NCBI RefSeq assembly: GCF_027947535.2
Contig: NZ_JAAGKO020000019.1
Coordinates: forward strand, 1 to 64,000
Source of the DNA: Streptantibioticus silvisoli
GTDB lineage: Bacteria > Actinomycetota > Actinomycetes > Streptomycetales > Streptomycetaceae
Length of the DNA: 64,000 nucleotides
Direction of reading: 5' to 3'
Positions 45,429 through 54,164 of the stretch are shown piece by piece. The translations under genes and the position numbers were made by a program. Positions within the stretch are counted from its first letter, which is position 1. The number at the start of each line of letters is the position of its first letter. Below the pieces are notes generated by a model. The model saw only the letters and a program-made list of their open reading frames with translations, had not been told where the DNA came from and ran no database searches.

Positions 45429-45792
45429 CGGCGGGCGAAACCCCCCGGGACCGGTACGGCCGGTCCCCGCCCGCGCAACCCGCGTCCGTCCGCCCCGGAA
45501 CACCGTCGGCCCCGGGGCGGACGACGCGAACACCGCATGCCCCGGCGCGACGTCCGCACATGAGGCGTTCCCCCTCGACCGCACCGGACTCGACGCGCAC
45601 GAAATCTCCTCGGCGCGCGCCCGGGGGCTTCGCCCGCCCCACCCGACACCGCCGCTTTCGTGGGGGGTCGCCGCGGCCCGACCACCTGCGAAGCAGTGAG
45701 TGCAACAACATCAACTACTCTGACGCAAGCCACTTTCCCCCTCTTCCGGGAATTGGGGTCACAGCACACCAGCTCGTGCAAGGAGAACCAGC
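45429..45792. other. Promoter region of the SARP regulator
   Basis: From about 45690 the sequence turns less GC-rich (AACAACATCAACTACTCTGA), typical of a Streptomyces promoter. AAGGAG sits just before the ATG at 45793. I cannot assign -10/-35 boxes. No gene is present. Confidence 0.45.
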
Positions 45793-47595
45793 ATGGAAGT
45801 CGGGATACTCGGCCAGTTCGTGATCACCATGGCCGGTCGGCCCGTCGAGATCGCCTCCCGGAAGCAGCGGTTGCTCCTGGCCATCCTGCTCACTGCCGAC
45901 GGTACGCCCGTGCACGCCGGCACCCTGACCGACGCCCTCTGGGGCGAGCTGCCCCCGGTGTCCGCCGCGGCCAACCTGCGCCAGCACCTCTACCGGCTGC
46001 GGTCGGCGCTCGGCGGCGACCGGATCGTGCGGCTCGGCGGTACCGGCGTGCGGATGCGTCTGGACGACGTCTCCGTCGACGCCCGGCGCTTCACCGAACT
46101 CGCCACCGCAGGCGAGGACGCTTTGACCGCCGGCCGGCCGGACACCGCCCGCGACCTGTTGGGCGAGGCGCTCGGCCTGTGGCGGGGCGTGCCGTTCGCG
46201 GAGCTGGCCGCCGAACCGGCGCTGACGGCCGAGGTCACCGCGCTGACGGAGCGGCACCTGTTAACCCTTCAACGGCGCATCGACGCGGACCTCGCGCTCG
46301 GCCGGCACAGCGACGTGGTACCGGAGCTGACGAGGCTGGTGACGGCCCATCCCTACCAGGAGGCCTTCTACGCCCAGCAGATGCTCGCGCTCCACCGGTG
46401 CGGCCGGACCGCCGACGCGCTCGCGGTCCTCGCCCGGGCGCGGCGGATCCTGGCCGGCGAACTCGGCCTGGAACCCGGCCACGAGCTGCGCGCTCTGGAG
46501 CGGTCGATCCTGCGCCAGGACGAATCCCTCCGGCTGCCGCGGACCGCCGGTGGGAAGCCGCCGGGACGACGGCGCCCCGAGCCCCTGGGCAAGCCCGCCG
46601 AACTGCCCGCCTCGGTGGCCGACTTCACCGGCCGCACCGCCGAGACGGCTCTTCTCGACACGTACTCCGGCGAGCTCGCCGTCGCGGTCGTGGGCCCGGC
46701 CGGCGTCGGCAAGAGCGCGCTCGCGGTCCACTGGGGGCACACGGCCGCCGACCGGTTCCCCGACGGCCAGCTCTTCGTGGCGCTGCACGGGTTCAGCACC
46801 ACCGGTCCGGCCGAACCGATCGACGCGCTGGCCCGCCTGCTGCGTGCCCTCGGGATGCCGGCCGACCAGATACCCAGTGACGTTGACGAGGCAGCCGCCC
46901 GGTACCGGTCGATGCTGGCCGGGCGCCGCATGCTGGTGGTGCTCGACGACGCCCGCTCCGCGTCACAGGTACGCATGCTGCTGCCCGGCCGGCCGGGCAG
47001 CCTCGCCGTCATCACCAGCCGGCGCCGGCTGTCCGGGCTCCTCGCGCACCACGCGGTACGCCGGATCGCCCTGGGCCCGCTCCCCACCGGAACGGCCGTC
47101 GGGCTGCTGCGGCGGATGCTGACCCCGGCCCGGATCGACGCCGAACCGGACGCGTCCGCCGCCCTGGTGCGCGCGTGCGGCTGCCTTCCGCTGGCCCTGC
47201 GCATGGCCGCCGCGAATCTCACCGACCAGCCCGGCCGGAGCATCACGGACTACGTGGCCGAGCTGCGCCCGGGGTACCGGCTGGTCGGTCTGAGCGACGT
47301 CGAGGACGAATTCACCCTGCGGCTGATGTTCGACAGCTCCTACGCGATCCTTGACGCGACGACCCAGTTGGTCTTCCGGAGGCTGAGCCTGGTGGCCGGG
47401 CCGGACTTCACCGCGGAGACCGCCGCGGCCGTGGCCGGTGTGCCGCTCGACGACGCGTCGGCCGGCCTGGCCCGGCTGGCCGACGCGCACCTCGTCGTGG
47501 CCCGGGCCCCGGGCCGGTACACCTTCCACGACCTGGTCGGCGAGTACGCCGCTCTGCGGCACGGCTCCGGCACCCGCGAGGGCGCCGGCCCATAG
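45793..47595 (+). CDS. SARP-NB-ARC (AfsR-like) cluster activator with a TTA codon
   Basis: The protein has 600 residues. Residues 1-95 are the OmpR-like winged helix (ASRKQRLLLAILLTADGTPV, AAANLRQHLYRLRSALGG). Residues 96-245 are the bacterial transcriptional activator domain (HPYQEAFYAQQMLALHRCGR). From about 275, an NB-ARC ATPase has Walker A VVGPAGVGKSALAVHWGHTA and Walker B MLVVLDDARSASQVRMLLPG. It lacks the C-terminal TPR region of AfsR. It should activate cluster promoters by binding direct repeats with 11-bp spacing. Codon 157 (46261-46263) is TTA, read only by the bldA tRNA in Streptomyces, which would tie expression to development. Its stop lies five bases from the convergent racemase stop. 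Confidence 0.9.
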   Translation: MEVGILGQFVITMAGRPVEIASRKQRLLLAILLTADGTPVHAGTLTDALWGELPPVSAAANLRQHLYRLRSALGGDRIVRLGGTGVRMRLDDVSVDARRFTELATAGEDALTAGRPDTARDLLGEALGLWRGVPFAELAAEPALTAEVTALTERHLLTLQRRIDADLALGRHSDVVPELTRLVTAHPYQEAFYAQQMLALHRCGRTADALAVLARARRILAGELGLEPGHELRALERSILRQDESLRLPRTAGGKPPGRRRPEPLGKPAELPASVADFTGRTAETALLDTYSGELAVAVVGPAGVGKSALAVHWGHTAADRFPDGQLFVALHGFSTTGPAEPIDALARLLRALGMPADQIPSDVDEAAARYRSMLAGRRMLVVLDDARSASQVRMLLPGRPGSLAVITSRRRLSGLLAHHAVRRIALGPLPTGTAVGLLRRMLTPARIDAEPDASAALVRACGCLPLALRMAAANLTDQPGRSITDYVAELRPGYRLVGLSDVEDEFTLRLMFDSSYAILDATTQLVFRRLSLVAGPDFTAETAAAVAGVPLDDASAGLARLADAHLVVARAPGRYTFHDLVGEYAALRHGSGTREGAGP

Positions 47596-47600
47596 GGACG

Positions 47601-48293
47601 TCACTCGTCGAGGGCCGCCGCCACCAGGGCCTCCAGGTGCACCAGCGTGGTGTCCAGCACCGGAACGCCGCACGCCGCCGTGTCCACCACCAGGTTGAAC
47701 TCGGTGCAGGCGAGCACGATGCCTTCGGCGCCATCGGCCACCATCCGCCCGATGACGCGGTGGATCGCCGCTCCGGTCTCCGGCCGCACCACTCCGTGGC
47801 ACAGCTCGTCGTAGATCGCCCGTCGCACGATCTCCTGATCGTCCTCGCCGGGCAGGGTCAGGTCGATCGATCGCGCTGCGAACCGCTCCCGGTACGCCGC
47901 CATCCGCATGGTGATCGGCGTCCCTAGCAGGCCCACCCGGGTGACGCCGAGTCCGGCCGCGCGCGCCGCGTTCACCTCCACCAGGTCGACGAGTGGTACG
48001 CGCAGCGCCGACCGCACGGCCGGCGCCACCTCGTGCATGGTGTTGCAGGCGATGCCGATCAGATCGGCGCCCGCTTCCTGGAGGGCCACGGCCGCCCCGG
48101 CCAGCCGGTCGCCCGCCGCCGTCCATTCCCCGGCCAGTTGCTGCCGCTCGGTGAGGGCGTAGTCGTCCGACCAGATCAGGATGCGAGCCGAGTGCGAGCC
48201 GCCGAGCCGGGCGTTGACCCCTTCGTTGATGCCGCGGTAGTAGGTGATGGTGGACGGCCAGCTCATCCCGCCGAGCAGCCCAATCGTCCTCAT
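47601..48293 (-). CDS. Aspartate/glutamate racemase family protein
   Basis: About 230 residues: MRTIGLLGGMSWPSTITYYR, LIGIACNTMH with the first catalytic Cys, VGLLGTPITMRMAAYRERFA, and GIVLACTEFNLVVDT with the second Cys. This two-cysteine, PLP-independent racemase matches the YgeA/aspartate-racemase type, which makes D-aspartate, D-glutamate or related D-amino acids. The ATG at 48293 overlaps the acyltransferase stop (ATGA, 48290-48293). It is the last gene of the ten-gene leftward operon, suggesting a D-acidic amino acid unit in the product. Confidence 0.85.
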   Translation of the reverse strand: MRTIGLLGGMSWPSTITYYRGINEGVNARLGGSHSARILIWSDDYALTERQQLAGEWTAAGDRLAGAAVALQEAGADLIGIACNTMHEVAPAVRSALRVPLVDLVEVNAARAAGLGVTRVGLLGTPITMRMAAYRERFAARSIDLTLPGEDDQEIVRRAIYDELCHGVVRPETGAAIHRVIGRMVADGAEGIVLACTEFNLVVDTAACGVPVLDTTLVHLEALVAAALDE

Positions 48294-49483
48294 CGTGCCA
48301 CCGCCGCGGCCCGCAGCCGACCGAACCCGGGCGGGTCGATCGAGACGAACGGCCGGGTGTCGCCGCACGGCATGGCGTGCCGGCGCAGCTGGTTGCGCAG
48401 GTCCTCACCGAGTGCGTCGGGCAGGCCGTGGAGGGCGCCGGTGCGCAGCCCGAAGGCCGTCACCGATCCGGTCGCGGCCGGCGCCAGGTCCGGCCGGTCC
48501 TCCACACTGACGATGATCAGCGTCTCGTCCGCGGCGGGCACCGGCAGCGGCGCCGCGTCGCACACCAGCACCACACGTGTGGTCCGGGTGCCGCCGGGGT
48601 CGCGCACCAGCAGCTCCGCCCTCGGGGAGTCGTAGTCGGCGGCGATCACCCGGCAGCCCTTCCAGCGAAGTTCCCCGGCCCAGATCCGGAGCACCTCGAC
48701 GAGTGCGTCCCGGGCTGGCTCCCCGGTCACCGGCCGCCGGTCGAGCTGTCGCTTGACCTTGGCCGGGACGCCACCGGCCAGCACGTCGGCGGGCAGGTCA
48801 CCGGTCACCACCGAGGCGGCCGCGACCACGGTGTTCTCGCCCACGTGGACCCCCGGCAGCAAGGTCACGTGGAAGCCCAGCCAGGCGTTGCGGGCCACTT
48901 GGACCGGGGCGTACGCCGGCCGGGTGCCCTCCAGCGGGCCGTGCCCGAAGTGGTAGCCGTGCGTCCAGACGGCCAGGTACGAGCCGGTCCCGACGTTGTC
49001 GCCGATCTCGATGAGGCAGTTGGAGTTGAGGATGGCGAACTGCGAGATCGTCACCCGGTCGCCGATCACGACGGTCGCGGTCGAGGTGGTGGTGCCGCCC
49101 ATCCCCACCGTTCCGCCCTCGCCGAAGTAGAAGAGGCGGCCGGCCCGGAAGTCCCGGCACAGTACGTCGACGCCGGCACAGATCCGCCCGACGTCACCCA
49201 CGGCGAAACGGTCGGCGGCCAGTACCCGGACGTCGCGGTGGATCTCGCACCCGTCGCCCAGGCGCAGGGCCGACGCGCGCAGGTCCGCGCCCCGGCCGAT
49301 CGACGTGCGGGCGCCGATCTCCACGGTATCGGCGACGATCGTGACGTCGTCGCCGAACGTCACCTCGTCACCGACGACGACGCTGTGGGCGAAGATCCGC
49401 ACGTTTTTGCCGATCCGGCACGACGGCGGCAGGGCGGTCGGGTCGAACGCGGGCGGCGGCTCGGCGAAGGTCGGTGGTTGCAT
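48290..49483 (-). CDS. Left-handed beta-helix (hexapeptide) acyltransferase with extra domain
   Basis: The protein has 397 residues. Residues about 20-250 are hexapeptide repeats: IGKNVRIFAHSVVVGDEVTF, VGMGGTTTSTATVVIGDRVT, ISQFAILNSNCLIEIGDNVG, then AWLGFHVTLLPGVHVGENTV and VLAGGVPAKVKRQ, the usual end of CoA-dependent O- or N-acetyltransferases. THGYHFG supplies a possible catalytic His. A further ~140 residues (ALVEVLRIWAGELRWKGCRV onwards) are not seen in typical members. The stop overlaps the racemase start; the AMP ligase ends 58 bp upstream. It probably acylates the sugar or amine made by the PIG-L step. Confidence 0.8.
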   Translation of the reverse strand: MQPPTFAEPPPAFDPTALPPSCRIGKNVRIFAHSVVVGDEVTFGDDVTIVADTVEIGARTSIGRGADLRASALRLGDGCEIHRDVRVLAADRFAVGDVGRICAGVDVLCRDFRAGRLFYFGEGGTVGMGGTTTSTATVVIGDRVTISQFAILNSNCLIEIGDNVGTGSYLAVWTHGYHFGHGPLEGTRPAYAPVQVARNAWLGFHVTLLPGVHVGENTVVAAASVVTGDLPADVLAGGVPAKVKRQLDRRPVTGEPARDALVEVLRIWAGELRWKGCRVIAADYDSPRAELLVRDPGGTRTTRVVLVCDAAPLPVPAADETLIIVSVEDRPDLAPAATGSVTAFGLRTGALHGLPDALGEDLRNQLRRHAMPCGDTRPFVSIDPPGFGRLRAAAVAR

Positions 49484-49541
49484 GGCTGCTCCGTTGTGAT
49501 GGTCGGTCGGGACGCCGGCGTCCCGGCGCGGGGGCGAGCTT

Positions 49542-51050
49542 CTAACGGTCCTGCGCCGTCCGCTGCCTCACCAGGTCGTGGCCACAGACCCGGTCCACTT
49601 TTCCGGTGCGGCCGAGGGGCAGGCTGTCCACCCGGTGCACGACGTCGGGCAGCTTGCCCCGGTCCAGGTGCCGCCGTCCCCAGTCGCGCAGCGCCGAGAT
49701 GTCGGGCGACTCTCCGGTGACCGCCATGATCAGGTGGATCCGTTCGCCGAGGACCGGATCGGCGAGCCCGACCGCCAGGGCGCCGTGGCATCCCGGGTAG
49801 CCGCTGTAGACCGCCTCGATCTCCAGGGGCGCCACCTTGATGCCGCCGCGTACGATCAGGTTCTTCGTCCGGCCCACCAGGCGCAGCCGGCCCTGCGGTG
49901 TCCACTCGGCCAGGTCGCCGGTGCGGAACCAGGAGCCGGACATGGCGGCCGCGGTGGTCTCCGGGTCGTCTAGGTAACCCGTCATCAGGTAGGGCGTGCG
50001 CAGCAGCAGTTCGCCCGGCTCGCCCTCGCCGCACGTGCTGCCGTCCGGCCTCGCCACGCGTGCTTCGACGCCGGGCGACGGCCGGTCGCCGAGGGTACCG
50101 GCGCACGCGTCGTACCGGTCGGGGGTGAGGATGAAGTCCGAGGTCGACGTCTCGCTGAGCCCGAACACGTCGGCGATCCCCGCGTGCGGGAACAGCTCCC
50201 GGAACCGGCGCCCGAGTCCGCTCGGCAGCGGTTCCCCGCCGGCGATCCACGTGGTCGGAGAGCCCGCCGCCGCGCAGGCCGCAGCCAGGTCCGCGCCGTC
50301 CGGCGCCTCCTGAACCTCGCGCAGTATCAGCCGGAGCATCGTGGGCACCACGGGGATCCTGGCCACCGGTCGCGCGAGGTTCTCCAGCACCTGCCGGGCC
50401 GCGAAGCGCTCCACCAGGTGGACGGTGCCGCCGGTGGCGAGCGTCAGCAGGGACGTCCAGTGACAGAACGCGAAGTGCAGTTGCAGGGGCTGGAGCGTGG
50501 TCTCGCCCGGCGCGAACGGCAGCACCGACTGGATGGCGGCGAGCTTCTCGGCGAAGGCACGATGGGGCACCACCACGCCCTTGGAACGCCCGGTCGAGCC
50601 GGAAGTGAACGCCACGAATGCCTGGTTCCGGTCCAGTTCGGCGGGGACCTTCAAGGCGGTGTCCCGCAGGATCGCGTGCACCGGGCCCGCGCCGAGGGCT
50701 CCCCGCCATTCGGCCGGCAACGGGCCGCCCGTGACGAGGACCTCGCTCCCGGTACGGTCGGCGATCTCGCGCATCACGGGCAGCGGCGAGGACCGGGCGA
50801 CCGGCACCGCGACGCCGCCCGCGGCCCAGACGCCGGCGATGGCGGCCAAGTCGTCACGGGTGTTGCCGACCGCCACGAGGACCGCACGGCCGCGGACGCC
50901 GGTGAGCCGGCGGCCGTTCTCCGCGGTCGCTTCGGCGAGGGCGGCGTAGGTCGTCTCGCCGTCCGCGGCACGGATCGCGACCTCGCCGCCATAGCGCTCG
51001 CCGGCCGCGAGGACGAAACGTTCGAGACGGTGCTCGGGGGGCAGTTCCAC
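49542..51050 (-). CDS. Stand-alone AMP-forming acyl/amino-acid ligase
   Basis: This 502-residue ANL-superfamily enzyme has A3 AFVAFTSGSTGRSKGVVVPH, A5 ADVFGLSETSTSDFIL, A7 GSWFRTGDLAEWTPQGRLRL, A8 GRTKNLIVRGGIKVAPLEIE and the A10 lysine in LPLGRTGKVDR. All catalytic motifs are intact. No carrier-protein or condensation domain is attached and no free carrier protein is seen in the cluster. It may therefore form an acyl-CoA, or an acyl-adenylate used directly by the acyltransferase or another amine ligase. GGAACACACC precedes the ATG at 51050; the TIM-barrel stop lies 54 bp upstream. Confidence 0.85.
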   Translation of the reverse strand: MELPPEHRLERFVLAAGERYGGEVAIRAADGETTYAALAEATAENGRRLTGVRGRAVLVAVGNTRDDLAAIAGVWAAGGVAVPVARSSPLPVMREIADRTGSEVLVTGGPLPAEWRGALGAGPVHAILRDTALKVPAELDRNQAFVAFTSGSTGRSKGVVVPHRAFAEKLAAIQSVLPFAPGETTLQPLQLHFAFCHWTSLLTLATGGTVHLVERFAARQVLENLARPVARIPVVPTMLRLILREVQEAPDGADLAAACAAAGSPTTWIAGGEPLPSGLGRRFRELFPHAGIADVFGLSETSTSDFILTPDRYDACAGTLGDRPSPGVEARVARPDGSTCGEGEPGELLLRTPYLMTGYLDDPETTAAAMSGSWFRTGDLAEWTPQGRLRLVGRTKNLIVRGGIKVAPLEIEAVYSGYPGCHGALAVGLADPVLGERIHLIMAVTGESPDISALRDWGRRHLDRGKLPDVVHRVDSLPLGRTGKVDRVCGHDLVRQRTAQDR

Positions 51051-51104
51051 TGGTGTGTTCCTTTCCGGACCGGCGCCTGCGTGCCGCTCCGGCCCGACGG
51101 AGTG

Positions 51105-51923
51105 TCAGTGCTCGTGCTCTTCGAGTCGCGCGCGGACCCAACGGGCGCTGGCGGCCGCCGTTTCGGCGTCCACCGGACCGTGTTCCAGGACCACCACGTC
51201 CGGGCGGGCGACCGCCCGGGCGTGTGCCAGCACCCCGGCCAGGTCGAGCGGGCCCGGGCCGGGCGCCCCGGCCGACGCCGGCCGGCGGTCCGGTGGACGC
51301 GCGGTCCGGGACACCCCGTAGAAATGCAGGCTGCGGATGCGCGGGCCGAGCGTCTCCAAAAACTCGGCCACCCTGTCCGGGCCGCCGAGCCGGTGCGCGT
51401 GCCCGACGTCCAGGCAGAAGCCGAGGAGGGGGTACTCCGCGAGCAGCCGCGCGTAGTCGGCGGGTGCCCGCAGCAGCGGGTTCGGCGTCAGGTTCTCCAG
51501 GAGTACCGGCACCCCCGCGTCACGTGCCCGTTCCTGCAGCGGACCGAGGAACGCGGCACCGGCCGCCGCGAACCCGGCCCGCGGGTAGGGCGGATACGGG
51601 CTCGGGAAGTGCACCACGACGTGTGCGGCGCCGATGCGCGCGGCCAGGTCCACCGTGCCCAGCGCGAGGTCGAGGGCGAGCCGGGCCTCCGCCGGGTCCG
51701 GCCCGGTGGGCGCGTACCGGGTCAGCGGTGTCCGCTCGTCGTACGGGGTCGGGCAGTGCAGGGCCGGCTGGATGCCGTGCCGCCGGCAGAACCCGGTGAT
51801 CGCCTCGATCGCCGTGCTGGGGTAGTTGTAGAACTCGACCACGTCGGGCCGGTATCCGAGCAGTCCGTCCAGGTCCTCCTTGTCGGACAGGACGCTCGTG
51901 GAGACCCCCAGCCGCGCGGTCAC
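51105..51923 (-). CDS. Sugar-phosphate isomerase/AP-endonuclease-like TIM barrel
   Basis: About 272 residues: VTARLGVSTSVLSDKEDLDG, PDVVEFYNYPSTAIEAI, IQPALHCPTPYDERTPL, AAHVVVHFPSPYPPYP, VPVLLENLTPNPLLRAP and LLGFCLDVGHAHRLGG. The E of LLEN and the DxGH of CLDVGHAH are metal ligands of the xylose-isomerase-like barrel family. Such enzymes epimerise or isomerise sugars and their acids, or dehydrate keto-intermediates. The GTG at 51923 overlaps the methyltransferase stop (GTGA), so the longer frame upstream is rejected. It probably rearranges the sugar of the product. Confidence 0.8.
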   Translation of the reverse strand: MTARLGVSTSVLSDKEDLDGLLGYRPDVVEFYNYPSTAIEAITGFCRRHGIQPALHCPTPYDERTPLTRYAPTGPDPAEARLALDLALGTVDLAARIGAAHVVVHFPSPYPPYPRAGFAAAGAAFLGPLQERARDAGVPVLLENLTPNPLLRAPADYARLLAEYPLLGFCLDVGHAHRLGGPDRVAEFLETLGPRIRSLHFYGVSRTARPPDRRPASAGAPGPGPLDLAGVLAHARAVARPDVVVLEHGPVDAETAAASARWVRARLEEHEH

Positions 51924-52660
51924 GGCGCTGTCACCTCCAGGATCGCGTGGCTGTGGAGCAGGCGGCCGCCGTTGACCGTGGCCGCCTCGCCGTCCACGTC
52001 GACCGTCCAGCTGTGCAACGGGTCGGGCGACCAGCGCTCGACCCGGCGGTCGAGCGCGTAGGCGTGCCACGTCCAGCTCAGCCCTGACCGCAGCAGGTGC
52101 TGCTCGACCGTCCGCTTCGACCAGGTCGTCCAGCCGGTCTGCCAGTCGCCGGACGCGTCCGGCCTGCTGTCGCGCATCCGCACGAGCACGTCCACCGGCT
52201 CGTCGTTGAAGAGTCCGAAGGCCACCAGCCGGCCTCCCGGGCGCAGCGTGGACAGCGCGGGTTCGATCCAGCAGCCCGGGTCATCGAAGAGCGAGTGGAT
52301 GCCGAGCATGGTCGTCACGTCGAAGCCGGTCGGCAGGGTCGCCGCGTCGAGCAGGTCGGCGACCGCGAAGTCGGCGCCGGGCACGTTCGCCCGGGCCGCC
52401 TCCACCACCGGCGCCAGCAGATCGACGCCGGTGCACCTCAGGTTCGGCCGCTCGCGCGACAGGTACGCCACGAAGGCGCCCGCCGAGCAGCCGATGTCCA
52501 GGACCCGCGCGCCGGGTCTGCCGGCGATCGACGCCCCGGCCACGGCGGCCACGGCGGCGAAGTAGGGCTTCTCCGGCGCGCCCCGTTCGGCCAAGACGTT
52601 CCGGTCGACGCTGCGCGGGCCCCCACCGGCCCAGGCGTCGCGCAGATCAGGTCGATCCAT
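51920..52660 (-). CDS. Class I SAM-dependent methyltransferase
   Basis: The protein has 246 residues. ARVLDIGCSAGAFVAYLSRE is motif I, CTGVDLLAPVVEAARANVPG motif II, FDVTTMLGIHSLFDDP motif IV and LSTLRPGGRLVAFGLFNDEP motif V. The C-terminal part (WSKRTVEQHLLRSGLSWTWH) is substrate-specific and unrecognised. It lies inside the operon, overlapping the pentapeptide gene by 14 bp and the TIM-barrel gene by 4 bp. N-, O- or C-methylation of the pathway intermediate is likely; the acceptor cannot be read. Confidence 0.85.
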   Translation of the reverse strand: MDRPDLRDAWAGGGPRSVDRNVLAERGAPEKPYFAAVAAVAGASIAGRPGARVLDIGCSAGAFVAYLSRERPNLRCTGVDLLAPVVEAARANVPGADFAVADLLDAATLPTGFDVTTMLGIHSLFDDPGCWIEPALSTLRPGGRLVAFGLFNDEPVDVLVRMRDSRPDASGDWQTGWTTWSKRTVEQHLLRSGLSWTWHAYALDRRVERWSPDPLHSWTVDVDGEAATVNGGRLLHSHAILEVTAP

Positions 52661-54068
52661 GGTCCTCGCCCTTCAGCGCGTCGGCGAAACGGCGGATGAA
52701 GCTGAGCAGCACGGTCGCCGACGGCGTCCCGGTCTTCGCCAGGGCCTCGGTCAGTCCGGGGCAGCGGTCGACGAAGAACGGCGGCTTCACACCGTCGATC
52801 CGCAGGCCGCCGCAGTCGACCTTGACCCACGCCGACTGGAACAGCGCGGCGCCGGTCACGTCGGCACCGGTCAGGTCGGACTGGCTGAACCGGCTGTAGG
52901 CCGCGTTCACCCCGGTCAGGTCGGCCCCGTGCAGATCAGCGGCGAGGTAGGCCTGTACCAGGATGGCGCCGCTGAGCGAGGCGCCGCGCAGCGACATGCC
53001 GCGGGGCGGGTCGCCGGTGAGCATGGCCCGGTAGAGGTTCGCCTCGGACAGATCGGCACCGTGCAGGTCGACGTCGCGGAAGACGGCGCACCGCGCGGTC
53101 AGTCCGCGCATTCCGGCCTCGGCGAGCGCCGATTCGAAGACGTGCAGGTTCTCCGCCTGCGCCAGTTCCCATCGGCTGCCGACCAGGCTGGAGGCGCTGA
53201 TCGAGCCTCCGACCAGGGTGGCGCCGTTCAGCAGTGCGCCGGGCAGGGCGCTCGACCGGATCCGGACGCCGGCGAGCGCCGCGCGGGTCAGGTCGATCCC
53301 CGGCAGGACGCAGTCGAGCACGTCGAGGTCGGTCGCGTGCAGGCCGACCGCACGGATTCGTTCGCCGCGGATGCCGGCCATCCGCAACCGGGGCAGGTTC
53401 GCGTCGGTCAGGTCGAGGTCGTCGGCCCCGACGGCCCGTTGCAGGGTCAGCCCCTCGCCGCCGGCCCGGCGCAGGCCGAGGCCGGCGAGGTCGGACTTGG
53501 TGATCACCAGCTGATCGACCTGGGCCCCGTGCAGCACCGTGCCGCGCAGGATGCACTCGTTGATCAGCGTCCCTTGCAGGTTGCTCTCGGCCAGTTCGGC
53601 GTCTTCGAGGTCGCACTGGTAGAACGAGCAGCCGGCGAGGTGGGCGCCGGTGAGCTTCGTGCCGCGCATCGAGCAGCCGTGGAACAGGCTGCCGGTGCCG
53701 TCGCGCATGCCCCGGAAATCGACCCCGTCCAGTTTGCAGGTCTGTGCGGCCAGGGCGTGGACATAGGCGTCACGCACGCTCGCGCCGGTCAGGTCGGTCC
53801 GCTCCATGCCGGGGCAGATCATCGTGCACCGGTCGAGCGTGGCGGACCGCAGTCTGGTGCCGTGCAGCGTCGCGCGGTTGAGCGTCGCACCGGTCAGGTC
53901 GGCGCCGGACAGGTCCCAGTTGCTGAGGTCGGCCTCGCTGAGCTGCAGACCGCGGCCGGTGCTCGCGAGCAGCGCGCGGGTCAGTGCGGCCACGTCCTCC
54001 AGCGTCTGGGTGCGGTCCTCGGCCATGTTCAGCTTGGCGAGGATGTCGACATGTTCCTGATCAGCCAT
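52647..54068 (-). CDS. Pentapeptide-repeat protein
   Basis: The protein has 473 residues and almost its whole length is A(D/N)LxX repeats, for example SEADLSNWDLSGADLTGATL, NRATLHGTRLRSATLDRCTM and DLHGADLSEANLYRAMLTGD. It should fold as a long right-handed square beta-helix. A helical N-terminal cap (MADQEHVDILAKLNMAED) and a C-terminal segment (FFVDRCPGLTEALAKTGTPS onwards) flank it. Pentapeptide proteins such as Qnr, McbG and AlbG protect DNA gyrase by mimicking DNA; others are scaffolds. At about 85 repeats it is much longer than Qnr (about 215 residues), so a scaffold or other role is equally possible. It overlaps the methyltransferase start by 14 bp. Confidence 0.85.
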   Translation of the reverse strand: MADQEHVDILAKLNMAEDRTQTLEDVAALTRALLASTGRGLQLSEADLSNWDLSGADLTGATLNRATLHGTRLRSATLDRCTMICPGMERTDLTGASVRDAYVHALAAQTCKLDGVDFRGMRDGTGSLFHGCSMRGTKLTGAHLAGCSFYQCDLEDAELAESNLQGTLINECILRGTVLHGAQVDQLVITKSDLAGLGLRRAGGEGLTLQRAVGADDLDLTDANLPRLRMAGIRGERIRAVGLHATDLDVLDCVLPGIDLTRAALAGVRIRSSALPGALLNGATLVGGSISASSLVGSRWELAQAENLHVFESALAEAGMRGLTARCAVFRDVDLHGADLSEANLYRAMLTGDPPRGMSLRGASLSGAILVQAYLAADLHGADLTGVNAAYSRFSQSDLTGADVTGAALFQSAWVKVDCGGLRIDGVKPPFFVDRCPGLTEALAKTGTPSATVLLSFIRRFADALKGEDHGST

Positions 54069-54164
54069 GACGGTGCCTCCCGGTCGGGCCGGAGCGGTGG
54101 CCGGTGTGGGGGCCGGCGTGGGACAGGAGAGGGCCGGGCGCGTGCCGCCCGGGCAGGACGGCGG

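Noticed and set aside
51924-52070. Upstream extension of the TIM-barrel gene
   Set aside because: It overlaps the methyltransferase by 150 bp and is Arg/Pro-rich. The GTG at 51923 gives a 4-bp overlap and the family start.
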